From Mesobacillus campisalis (GTDB taxonomy: Bacteria > Bacillota > Bacilli > Bacillales > Cytobacillaceae), in the NCBI RefSeq assembly GCF_000986785.1, contig NZ_LAYY01000028.1:1-49076 (forward strand): DNA of 49,076 nt, written 5' to 3'. The notes below the pieces were generated by a model. It saw only the letters and a program-made list of their open reading frames with translations, had not been told where the DNA came from and did no database searches. The position numbers and the translations under genes are program-made. Shown here piece by piece: positions 26,333 to 34,610 of this stretch; the first letter of the stretch is position 1, and every line of letters starts with the position of its first letter.

Positions 26333-27490
26333 ATGCGTGAAGTGGTCATTGTTGAAGGTGTAAGGACTCCAGTCGGACGAAGAAATGGAGTGTTAAAGGA
26401 CATCCGTCCTGATGTCCTCGCAGCGGAAGTATTAAAAGAATTGGTGAGCAGGGCAGGATTGGATGCAGGCCTTGTTGATGATGTCATCCTTGGATGTGTT
26501 TCCCAGGCCGGAGAACAAGCCGGCGACATTGCAAGAGTCGCCGCCCTGACCGCCGGGTTCCCGATCGAAGTGCCGGGGACGACGGTGGACCGACAGTGCG
26601 GCTCAAGCCAGCAGGCTGTCCATTTCGCTGCCCAGGCCATCCTGGCAGGCGATATGGATATTGTCATTGCCGGCGGTGTCGAAAGCATGTCTCGGGTGCC
26701 GATGGGCTCCAACTATGGAGATGCCAAGCCATTCAGCAAAGAGCTCCGGGAAAAATATGAAATGATCCATCAGGGGCTTTCTGCCGAAAGGATTGCAGAG
26801 GCTTATGGATTATCCCGCCGTGAACTGGATGAATATTCGGCCGAAAGCCATCGCCGTGCCCTGAAAGCGCAGGCTGAAGGCTATTTTGACAGGGAAATCA
26901 TGCCCTTGAAGGTGAAACTTGAAAACGGCGAAACAGTCGTCATTAAGGAGGATTCCGGACCAAGGGAAGGAACAACAGCTGAAGTGCTGTCCGGCTTGAA
27001 AACGGTCTTCAAGGAAGATGGCGTCATCCATGCCGGCAATGCGAGCCAAATAAGCGACGGGGCGGCAGCACTGCTGCTGATGTCCCGTGAAAAGGCAGAG
27101 GAGCTTGGGTTTAAGCCGCGTTTCCGCGTCCATACAAGGGTGGTTGTCGGCTCCGATCCGACCATGATGCTGACAGGCCCGATACCGGCGACTGAAAAAG
27201 CGCTGCAAAAGGCAGGGCTTACGATTGATGATATTGATGTATTTGAAGTAAACGAAGCATTTGCCCCTGTGCCATTGGCCTGGCTGAAGGAGACAGGTGC
27301 AGAGCCGGAGAAACTGAATCCGAATGGCGGAGCGATCGCCCTCGGCCATCCGCTGGGAGCAAGCGGAGCCAAGCTGATGGTCTCCATGATTCACGAGCTC
27401 GAACGCAGAAGCGGACGGTATGGCCTGCAGACGATGTGCGAGGGACATGGGATGGCGAACGCCACGATTATTGAGAGGATTACGGAATAG
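26333..27490 (+). CDS. Thiolase (acetyl-CoA C-acyltransferase)
   Basis: Cleaves 3-ketoacyl-CoA with CoA, releasing acetyl-CoA (or propionyl-CoA from 2-methyl substrates). 385 residues. Nucleophile Cys in VDRQCGSSQQAV (about residue 87), active-site His in NGGAIALGHPLGASGA, and the second Cys in LQTMCEGHGMANA, where the usual CxGxGxG is slightly changed. ATG at 26333 is preferred: GAAAGGATGATG lies upstream; TTG at 26303 is in frame. 39 bp after the dehydrogenase. Confidence 0.93.
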   Translation: MREVVIVEGVRTPVGRRNGVLKDIRPDVLAAEVLKELVSRAGLDAGLVDDVILGCVSQAGEQAGDIARVAALTAGFPIEVPGTTVDRQCGSSQQAVHFAAQAILAGDMDIVIAGGVESMSRVPMGSNYGDAKPFSKELREKYEMIHQGLSAERIAEAYGLSRRELDEYSAESHRRALKAQAEGYFDREIMPLKVKLENGETVVIKEDSGPREGTTAEVLSGLKTVFKEDGVIHAGNASQISDGAAALLLMSREKAEELGFKPRFRVHTRVVVGSDPTMMLTGPIPATEKALQKAGLTIDDIDVFEVNEAFAPVPLAWLKETGAEPEKLNPNGGAIALGHPLGASGAKLMVSMIHELERRSGRYGLQTMCEGHGMANATIIERITE

Positions 27491-27511
27491 CGAAGGAAGG
27501 GAGGAGTCTGA

Positions 27512-29083
27512 ATGTCCACAACAATTGGCAGGATTTTTGACCTGACTGTGAAAAAGTTTCCCCATAAGGAGGCTGTGTATGATGTCAGGAAAAACCGGCG
27601 CATGACGTACAGCCAGTGGGACCGGGAAGTGAACAGGCTGGCCAATGCCCTTATTCAGGAAGGGGTGCGGAAGGGAGACCTGGTTTCCACCTTCCTTTTC
27701 AACACAGAGGAGCTTGCTACCGCCTTTTTTGCCTGTGCCAGGATTGGGGCCGTGTTCAATCCGATCAATTTCCGCCTGATGGCTGAGGAGGTTGCCTATA
27801 TCCTGGCAGATGCTTCGCCGAAGGTTGTCCTTTTTGAACAGGCACTTGAGCCTGTCGTCTCGGCGATTCAAACCCGATTTTCGCAGACGGCATTCTGGTT
27901 TATTGATGATGGAGCGCCGGAATATGCAGCCAGTTACCATGACAAAGTAAAAGAAGCTGCGGACTCTCCGGTAGACGTGGAGGTCAAAGAGAGCGATTTG
28001 TACGCCATCATGTATACTAGCGGAACGACCGGCCGTCCGAAAGGTGTCATGCACCTGCATCGTGATATGGCTGAGCAGAGCCTGATTGTCATCAGTTCGA
28101 CCAGGCTGCACAGCAATGACATCGGCCTGGTGACGGCACCAATGTTCCACTGCGCCGAGCTCCACTGCGCCCTTTTGCCTCGTGTCCATGTCGGGGCGAA
28201 GAATGTGATATTGCACCAGTTCAATCCTGGGAAAGTTCTCGAGCTGATTCAGGCGGAACATATCAGCAAGTTTTTTGCAGCGCCAACGATGTGGAACATG
28301 CTTCTCCAGGAAAACCTGCAAGACTATGATCTTACGAGCCTGAAACTGGGACTCTATGGAGCTGCCCCGATGGCGCCGGCCCTTGTGCGCGCCTGCAAGG
28401 AGCAGCTGGGCATTTCGCTCGTCCAGGCATATGGCATGACGGAAATGGGACCAGCGATCACGTTCCTGTCGGAGGAGGACCAGCTCACCAAGGCGGGGTC
28501 GGCAGGGCAGGCATGTCTCAACCATGAAATCCGCATTGTCAAGGCCCGGGAAGACGCCCCCTCAGAGCCGGATGAAATTTTGCCGCCGGGAGAAAATGGC
28601 GAAATCATTGTCAAAGGACCTTGCATGATGACAGGCTATTACAACCGGGAAGAAGCGACCGAAAAGGCGCTGTACAAAGGCTGGTACCATTCGGGGGACA
28701 TCGGATACCTGGATAAAGACGGCTATCTTTGGGTCAAGGACAGGGTCGATGACATGATCATTTCCGGAGGAGAGAACATTTATCCCCGGGAAGTGGAAGA
28801 TGTTCTTTATGAGCATGAAGGAGTGTTTGATGTGGCGGTAATAGGCCAGCCGGACGATACCTGGGGCGAAGCAGTGACAGCATTCGTTGTCCTGAAAAGT
28901 CCCAGTGTTACCGAAGAAGAGCTGGAGGCCCATTGCAAAAACAGTGATAGGCTCGCCAATTACAAGCGGCCACGCCATTATATTTTCGTGAAGGAACTGC
29001 CGCGGAATGCGAGCGGAAAGATTCAAAAGTTCATCCTCCGCAAAAGAATGGGAGAGTTGTCCTCGGAAGGACAGCCTGGCTGA
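27512..29083 (+). CDS. Acyl-CoA synthetase (AMP-forming) 2
   Basis: 523-residue ANL-superfamily acyl-CoA ligase. MYTSGTTGRPKGVMHLHRD (about 167-185), YHSGDIGYLDKDGYLWVKDR, DDMIISGGENIYPREVEDVLYEHEG and the catalytic Lys in PRNASGKIQKFILR are intact. It differs clearly from the first and third synthetases, so the three are not recent duplicates and may act on different acids or on successive chain lengths. GGGAGGAG precedes ATG 27512, 21 bp after the thiolase. Confidence 0.92.
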   Translation: MSTTIGRIFDLTVKKFPHKEAVYDVRKNRRMTYSQWDREVNRLANALIQEGVRKGDLVSTFLFNTEELATAFFACARIGAVFNPINFRLMAEEVAYILADASPKVVLFEQALEPVVSAIQTRFSQTAFWFIDDGAPEYAASYHDKVKEAADSPVDVEVKESDLYAIMYTSGTTGRPKGVMHLHRDMAEQSLIVISSTRLHSNDIGLVTAPMFHCAELHCALLPRVHVGAKNVILHQFNPGKVLELIQAEHISKFFAAPTMWNMLLQENLQDYDLTSLKLGLYGAAPMAPALVRACKEQLGISLVQAYGMTEMGPAITFLSEEDQLTKAGSAGQACLNHEIRIVKAREDAPSEPDEILPPGENGEIIVKGPCMMTGYYNREEATEKALYKGWYHSGDIGYLDKDGYLWVKDRVDDMIISGGENIYPREVEDVLYEHEGVFDVAVIGQPDDTWGEAVTAFVVLKSPSVTEEELEAHCKNSDRLANYKRPRHYIFVKELPRNASGKIQKFILRKRMGELSSEGQPG

Positions 29084-29121
29084 CCGAGGAGCAGGGGCGG
29101 TGCGGAATAGGAGTGGAAATT

Positions 29122-30237
29122 ATGCTTGAAGGAATCAGAATCATTGATTTTACCAACTATCTTCCCGGTCCGTATGCAACATTGAGACTTGCGGAAATGG
29201 GGGCGGAAATCATCAAGGTTGAGCCGCCTTCCGGAGATCCTGCACGGAATACCGGGAGAACCGGGGAGGGGAAAGATGGGCCTGTGTTCCGTGCCCATAA
29301 CCGTGGAAAAAAAAGCATTGTGCTGGATTTGAAATCAGAGAGCGGAAGGGACACAGCACTCAGGCTGATTGCCGGCGCCGATGCGATCATTGAAAGCTTC
29401 CGCCCGGGTGTCATGGATAAGCTGGGGCTGGGGTACAGCGAGGCTGCTGGGATCAAGCCGGATATTGTCTATGTCTCCATTACAGGATACGGAAAAGAAG
29501 GCGAGATGGCACAGCTTGGGAGCCACGATTTGAATTATATGGCTCTAAGCGGTGTGCTGGCGCAACTAAAAGACGAAAATGGCAGGCCCGTCCATCCCGC
29601 CAATACCTTTGCCGACTATATCGGCGGAATGGCCGCCTCCGAGCGGCTGCTCGCCGGCCTTGTTTCCAGGTGGAAAACAGGGAAAGGCAGCTATCACTGC
29701 CTATCGCTGACAGATGCGATGCTGTCGCTGATGGCCAACCATGTCCTGATTGAAAACGAAACCGGCTATCCGCATGGCGTGTCGGTCCTGGGTGGAAAAA
29801 TCGTTGCGTATAACCTTTATGAAACAAAGGACGGGCGCTATATAAGCCTGGGAGCGCTTGAACCGAAATTCTGGAATGCCTTTTGCCTTGGAGCGGGAAG
29901 GGAGGACTGGCTGCCGGCCCACTTTACGGAAGCAGCCTGGGATAATAAGGTCTACCGCGAGATGCTCTCTCTGTTTAAGAGCCGGACACTCGCCGAGTGG
30001 ATACAGTTTGGGCAGGAAGTCGACTGCTGCATGGCGCCTGTTCTTGAAGCCGGGGAACTGGCCGGGTTTCCTTATTTTAGAAACAGGGGAAGCATCTCCG
30101 ACAGAGAGGCAGACGGCAGACAGGTGAAGATGCATGGGGACCTGCCAGGCTCCCTGCAATCAATAGTGCCGCAAAAAGGAGAGCATGCGAATGAAATATT
30201 AAGAGAGTTGGAGAGCCTGCACAGCAATAGATCTTAA
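29122..30237 (+). CDS. CaiB/BaiF family protein, alpha-methylacyl-CoA racemase-like
   Basis: 371-residue class III CoA-transferase-fold protein. It resembles alpha-methylacyl-CoA racemase (AMACR/MCR) more than formyl-CoA transferase: GSHDLNYMALSGVL matches the racemase GHDINYLALSGVL, and the racemase residues His126, Asp156 and Glu241 have equivalents in H135, D165 (FADYIGG) and E247 (LGALEPKFW) with nearly the same spacing. AMACR inverts 2-methyl stereocentres so that (2R)-acyl-CoAs can be oxidised by (2S)-specific dehydrogenases. ATG at 29122 fits the TAGGAG site; GTG 29113 is too close to it. CoA transfer instead of racemisation remains possible. Confidence 0.85.
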   Translation: MLEGIRIIDFTNYLPGPYATLRLAEMGAEIIKVEPPSGDPARNTGRTGEGKDGPVFRAHNRGKKSIVLDLKSESGRDTALRLIAGADAIIESFRPGVMDKLGLGYSEAAGIKPDIVYVSITGYGKEGEMAQLGSHDLNYMALSGVLAQLKDENGRPVHPANTFADYIGGMAASERLLAGLVSRWKTGKGSYHCLSLTDAMLSLMANHVLIENETGYPHGVSVLGGKIVAYNLYETKDGRYISLGALEPKFWNAFCLGAGREDWLPAHFTEAAWDNKVYREMLSLFKSRTLAEWIQFGQEVDCCMAPVLEAGELAGFPYFRNRGSISDREADGRQVKMHGDLPGSLQSIVPQKGEHANEILRELESLHSNRS

Positions 30238-30267
30238 AATTGTGAGATGGAAGGGGCATGATTGCTG

Positions 30268-31887
30268 ATGATGAATGTACCATTGACGGTTGGTTCAATG
30301 ATGGAACGGGCGGAAAAATTCTTTCCTAAAAAAATGGTTGTATCAAGGACACTTTCCGGGATCCAGCGCTTTACTTATAAAGAGACAGGGGAACGTACAA
30401 GAAGGCTGGCCAGTTCTCTGGAGAAACTTGGAGTCCAACAAGGGGACCGGGTCGGCACTTTTGCCTGGAACCATCATCGCCACCTGGAAATCTACTTTGC
30501 AGCGCCGGGGATGGGCGCCGTGCTTCATACCATTAACATCCGCCTGTCACCCGAGCACATCTCCTATATCATCAACAATGCCGAAGACAGAGTGCTGTTT
30601 ATCGATGAAGACCTGCTGCCTTTGATTGAACGCGTCAACGAGAAGTTCGCTTCCGTCAAAGCATATGTGATCATGACGGATAAGAAGGACCTTCCCGAGA
30701 CAACTCTCTCGCCGGTCTATTCTTATGAGGAACTGATTTCCGAGGGCGATCCTGGCTTTGAGTTCGTCAAGGATATCGACGAAAATGCCCCGGCTGGAAT
30801 GTGCTATACATCAGCAACAACGGGAAATCCGAAAGGCGTGATCTACTCCCATCGCGGAATCGTGCTCCACAGCTATGCAATGGGCCTTGCTGATACAACG
30901 GCCCTGTCGGAAAGCGACATCTGTCTCCCTGTTGTTCCGATGTTCCATGCCAATGCCTGGGGAATGCCTTTTGCGGCCACCTGGTTTGGTTCAACACAGG
31001 TTCTTCCGGGGCCGCAGTTTACGCCAAAGCTGCTGGCAGAGCTGATCCAGCAAGAGGAAGTGACCGTGACAGCCGGAGTGCCTACAATTTGGCTTGGCCT
31101 GCTGAAAGAACTGGAAACAGGAAGCTATGATACCTCATCACTCCGTGCGGTTGTTTGCGGCGGTTCCGCAGCGCCCCGCGGAATGATCAAAACGTTTGAA
31201 ACGAAATACGGCATTCCCTTCCTCCATGCCTACGGGATGACGGAAACGACACCGCTCGCGACGGTTTCCCGCCTGAAGAGCTACCAGCAGGACCTGGATG
31301 AAGAGGAGATGCTCGATATCCGCTCCAAACAGGGACTGCTCGTTCCGGGCCTGGAAATGAAAGTGATAGGTGCAGGCGGCGAGGTGAAGTGGGATGGAGA
31401 GGAAATGGGGGAACTTTTGATTCGCGGACCATGGATTGCGGATGAATATTATCGCGACGAACGGTCCCGGGATGCCTTCCGTGATGGCTGGCTGTATACC
31501 GGTGATGTGGCAACGGTGGATGAGGAAGGAGTCATCAAGCTTGTCGACAGGACAAAGGACCTAATCAAGAGCGGCGGGGAATGGATTTCATCGGTCGACC
31601 TTGAAAATGCCCTGATGGCGCACGATGCTGTTTTTGAAGCCAGTGTTATTGCTGTTCCCCACCATCAATGGCAGGAGCGGCCGCTCGCCTGCGTGGTGCT
31701 GAAGGAGCCATTCAAAGGAAAAGTCGACAAGCAGGAATTGCTCGACTTCCTCGCTCCGCAGTTTGCCAAGTGGTGGCTGCCGGATGACATTGTCTTTATG
31801 GAGGAAATTCCGAAAACTTCAGTCGGGAAATTCCTCAAGCGGGCGCTTCGTGACCAATTGAAGGACCATCTTGTCCAGAAGTCTTAA
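30268..31887 (+). CDS. Acyl-CoA synthetase (AMP-forming) 3, AlkK-like
   Basis: Medium/long-chain acyl-CoA ligase of 539 residues. The ATP-binding motif is CYTSATTGNPKGVIYSHRG (SGT changed to SAT), and SGGEWISSVDLEN with VGKFLKRALR (catalytic Lys) are typical for the AlkK branch. ATG codons at 30268 and 30271 and a TTG at 30262 are close together behind AAGGGG (30251-30256), so the exact start is uncertain. 30 bp after the racemase-like gene. Confidence 0.9.
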   Translation: MMNVPLTVGSMMERAEKFFPKKMVVSRTLSGIQRFTYKETGERTRRLASSLEKLGVQQGDRVGTFAWNHHRHLEIYFAAPGMGAVLHTINIRLSPEHISYIINNAEDRVLFIDEDLLPLIERVNEKFASVKAYVIMTDKKDLPETTLSPVYSYEELISEGDPGFEFVKDIDENAPAGMCYTSATTGNPKGVIYSHRGIVLHSYAMGLADTTALSESDICLPVVPMFHANAWGMPFAATWFGSTQVLPGPQFTPKLLAELIQQEEVTVTAGVPTIWLGLLKELETGSYDTSSLRAVVCGGSAAPRGMIKTFETKYGIPFLHAYGMTETTPLATVSRLKSYQQDLDEEEMLDIRSKQGLLVPGLEMKVIGAGGEVKWDGEEMGELLIRGPWIADEYYRDERSRDAFRDGWLYTGDVATVDEEGVIKLVDRTKDLIKSGGEWISSVDLENALMAHDAVFEASVIAVPHHQWQERPLACVVLKEPFKGKVDKQELLDFLAPQFAKWWLPDDIVFMEEIPKTSVGKFLKRALRDQLKDHLVQKS

Positions 31888-31940
31888 ACGTCCGCCAAGC
31901 TGGAGGCCGCGGCCAATAAAATAAAAGGGGTGCTAGATGC

Positions 31941-32429
31941 ATGGCATTGTCTCATTTACAGGAAATCCGTTCCGAGCTTTTTGACACTATCGAAGGGCTG
32001 TCAGACCAGCAGCTGAATGAAATCCCTGCCTTTGGAGGCTGGAGCATTGCACAGGTACTGTTTCACGTCCATCAGGTGGAGATGTATTTTATCACTCTTG
32101 CCCAACAGGCATTGGAGGGGGCAAGTGAAGCGGTTAAAGATATTGACCTGTCCAAGGTGCCGGACCGAACGGTAAAAGCGAAATCGCCCATCGACCCGCC
32201 AACGGAACCGAAATCAAGGGAAGAGCTTGTCTCGAGGCTGAATCATTCCAGGGGAAAGGTCATTGCCTTTTTAAATGGAACAGACCCGGCTGTGCTGTCA
32301 GAGAAATCCGCCAAGCACCCGGTCTTTGGCAGGCTGAACCTGAAACAGACAATTGAATTCATCGGCGGCCACGAAAAGCGCCATATCGGCCAAATTGAAG
32401 AAATAAGGAAAAATCTCATAGCGATCTAG
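31941..32429 (+). CDS. DinB superfamily protein
   Basis: 162 residues, a four-helix bundle of the DinB/YfiT superfamily, putative metal-dependent proteins. Candidate metal ligands are H42/H44 in LFHVHQVE and the two His in GGHEKRHIGQI near residues 143 and 147, the usual spacing. Several family members transfer or cleave thiols. It follows the third synthetase after 53 bp with no terminator between, so it may be the last gene of the sigma-54 operon. AAAAGGGG lies upstream of the ATG at 31941. Confidence 0.85.
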   Translation: MALSHLQEIRSELFDTIEGLSDQQLNEIPAFGGWSIAQVLFHVHQVEMYFITLAQQALEGASEAVKDIDLSKVPDRTVKAKSPIDPPTEPKSREELVSRLNHSRGKVIAFLNGTDPAVLSEKSAKHPVFGRLNLKQTIEFIGGHEKRHIGQIEEIRKNLIAI

Positions 32430-32461
32430 GATGGAAGGCACTCTTTAGTGAGGGTTTTAGG

Positions 32462-32496
32462 CTGCAGTCAATCTCGAATTGGCTGCAGTTTTTTTT
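32462..32496 (+). terminator. Intrinsic terminator ending the acyl-CoA operon
   Basis: CTGCAGTCAAT (32462-32472) pairs with ATTGGCTGCAG (32478-32488), one G-U, followed by eight T. Confidence 0.88.
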
Positions 32497-32560
32497 ATTT
32501 GTTATAAGAAGACCTTTCGTCACAATTTGGACACCGGTTTGGCGAATAAATCAAATAAAT

Positions 32561-32636
32561 GATGCAATAACCTCAATAATTGATGCAATAACTAGAGGAA
32601 TCTCGATGCAATAACCCCAGCAATTGATATAATTCC
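32561..32636. repeat. Short direct-repeat array, GATGCAATAAC
   Basis: GATGCAATAAC occurs at 32561, 32582 and 32605, with a degenerate fourth unit GATATAATTC at 32626; spacings are 21, 23 and 21 bp. Each conserved 10-11-mer is followed by about 10-12 variable bases, as in the array at 11236. TAA stops fall in the units, so they are not coding. The rest of the 424-bp gap (32430-32853) holds the terminator and an AT-rich stretch with TATAAT at 32764-32769, possibly the exporter promoter. Confidence 0.75.
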
Positions 32637-32853
32637 CACTCAATTGGATGTTTTTTGCTACAAATCAAGCTGATACCGCAGCATTAAGCTTCTTTTCGAC
32701 CTCCGGAAGTCGGACTTGGTCACTTTTACGAGAAAAATATTAAAGTTTTCTAAAGAATGGTAGTATAATACATGTCAGCGTTATCATTTCGAAAATCGAA
32801 GTATACTATTTATAGAGGGTACATAACTAAAAAAAGATTGGAGGCTGCTGCTT

Positions 32854-34575
32854 ATGAAGGTTCTATCATTTCTAAAACCATATCGCATTCCCATGGCAGC
32901 TGCCCTGTCGCTCATGCTGGTCGAGCTGGCTGTTGAATTATGGCAGCCGCTACTGATGGCCCGGATTATAGATGAGGGAATCATGAAAAATGACCAGGGA
33001 ACAGTCCTGAGGCTTGGCGGGCTCATGCTTGGCATCTCCTTTCTCGCATTTGCCGCCGGAATTATTAATTCGTTCTTTGCTGCTTATGCCAGCCAGAATT
33101 TCGGGTTTGACCTTCGAAAAAGCCTGTTTGAAAAAGTCCAGGGCTTTTCCTTTGCAAATTTTAATAAATTCCCTCCCGCTTCACTGATCACAAGGATGAC
33201 GAATGATGTGAACCAGCTGCAAATGACCTTGTTCATGTGCCTCAGGATTGCTTTGAGGGCACCGCTTCTTGTACTCGGCGGAGTGGGGATGGCGGTCGCT
33301 GTAAATATCAAGCTCGCCCTGGCGTTTATCCTGGTGATTCCGCCGCTGCTGGTGTTCCTCGTGTGGATCATGAAAAAATCGGCCGGACTGTTCAAAATGG
33401 TGCAGGAACGTCTTGACCATGTGAATGGCGTCATGCGCGAGAACCTCTCAGGAATCAGGCTGATCCGGGCGTATTCGCGGGGGGCCTATGAAGCGGATAG
33501 GTTCAGCAGATCCAATAAAGAGCTGATGGACAAAACGGTAAATGCTTTAAGGGCTACGGAAACAGCCATTCCCATCCTGCTGTTTTTCATGAATCTGAGC
33601 GTGCTGGCTGTCCTGTGGTTTGGGAACATCGATATTGCTGCAGGCACCGTCAGCGTCGGGGAGGTTGTCGCCATTGTCAACTATACAGCAAGGATTACGA
33701 TGGCTTTCTCAATGTTTTCATGGATCATTATGGTTCTGTCCCGGGCGCAGGCGTCATCTGGCCGGATTGGAGATGTGCTTGGCGCCGAGGCAGATTTGAC
33801 TTCGGGAGGGGAAAGACTGGATAAGGCCGAAGCTTCTGGCGGAAAAATCGAATTCAACCATGTTTCTTTCTCCTACCCTGATACAAATGTCGAAGTGCTG
33901 AAGAATATTGGCTTCACCGCCCATCCTGGCGAAACGGTAGCCGTGCTTGGGGCGACAGGTTCCGGAAAGAGTTCGCTGTTCCAGCTGATTCCAAGGTTGT
34001 ATGACCCGACAAAAGGGAATGTGGCAGTGGATGGCAAAGATGTCAGGAAGCTTGAGTTTGACCATTTGCGAAAGCAGATAGGCTATGTGCCTCAGGAGGC
34101 ATTGCTGTTTACAGGAAGCATCAGGGAGAATCTGGCATGGGGCAAAAGCGATGCCTCCCAGGAAGAGATGGTCAAGGCAGCAAAGGATGCGCAGATTCAT
34201 GATACGATTGATTCCCTTCCGGACAAGTATGAAACACTGCTTGGACAAAAAGGGGTGAATCTGTCCGGCGGCCAGAAACAGCGGCTTTCAATCGCCCGGG
34301 CGCTCATAAAAAAGCCGCGCATTCTGCTTTTGGACGACAGCACCAGCGCCCTTGACCTGAAAACAGAGGCAAAATTGCTGAAAGCAATAAGGCAATATCA
34401 ATGCACAACCCTGATTATTACACAAAAAATCAGCACCGCCAAAGAGGCAGACCAGATTCTTCTCATGGAGGAAGGTCGAATCATCGCCCAAGGCAAGCAT
34501 GAAGAATTGCTTGCAGGGTCCAGGCTGTATCAGGAGATATACGAATCCCAGCTGGGCCTGGAAGAAACTAGCTGA
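32854..34575 (+). CDS. ABC exporter subunit A (degenerate ATP site)
   Basis: 573 residues: six membrane helices (about 10-300) and an ATP-binding domain (about 330-570), one half of a heterodimeric multidrug-type exporter like YfiBC or BmrCD. Walker A LGATGSGKSS and signature LSGGQKQRLS are canonical, but Walker B is LLLDDSTSALD (catalytic Glu replaced by Asp) and the H-loop is IITQKIS (His replaced by Gln). Its partner follows 35 bp on. Start ATG at 32854 with TTGGAGG upstream. Substrate unknown. Confidence 0.92.
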   Translation: MKVLSFLKPYRIPMAAALSLMLVELAVELWQPLLMARIIDEGIMKNDQGTVLRLGGLMLGISFLAFAAGIINSFFAAYASQNFGFDLRKSLFEKVQGFSFANFNKFPPASLITRMTNDVNQLQMTLFMCLRIALRAPLLVLGGVGMAVAVNIKLALAFILVIPPLLVFLVWIMKKSAGLFKMVQERLDHVNGVMRENLSGIRLIRAYSRGAYEADRFSRSNKELMDKTVNALRATETAIPILLFFMNLSVLAVLWFGNIDIAAGTVSVGEVVAIVNYTARITMAFSMFSWIIMVLSRAQASSGRIGDVLGAEADLTSGGERLDKAEASGGKIEFNHVSFSYPDTNVEVLKNIGFTAHPGETVAVLGATGSGKSSLFQLIPRLYDPTKGNVAVDGKDVRKLEFDHLRKQIGYVPQEALLFTGSIRENLAWGKSDASQEEMVKAAKDAQIHDTIDSLPDKYETLLGQKGVNLSGGQKQRLSIARALIKKPRILLLDDSTSALDLKTEAKLLKAIRQYQCTTLIITQKISTAKEADQILLMEEGRIIAQGKHEELLAGSRLYQEIYESQLGLEETS

Positions 34576-34610
34576 AGGCGGGGCACACGAGGCATGGAGA
34601 GGTGATACAG

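Noticed and set aside
26810-28525. Long open frame of 571 codons on the minus strand
   Set aside because: It lies antisense to the thiolase and the second acyl-CoA synthetase, both with complete catalytic motifs; the antisense frame shows no family motif and is a product of GC-rich codon positions.
20778-32429. Horizontally acquired island
   Set aside because: The acyl-CoA block has no integrase, IS, tRNA or direct-repeat boundary, and base composition looks like the neighbours by eye; transfer is not supported.
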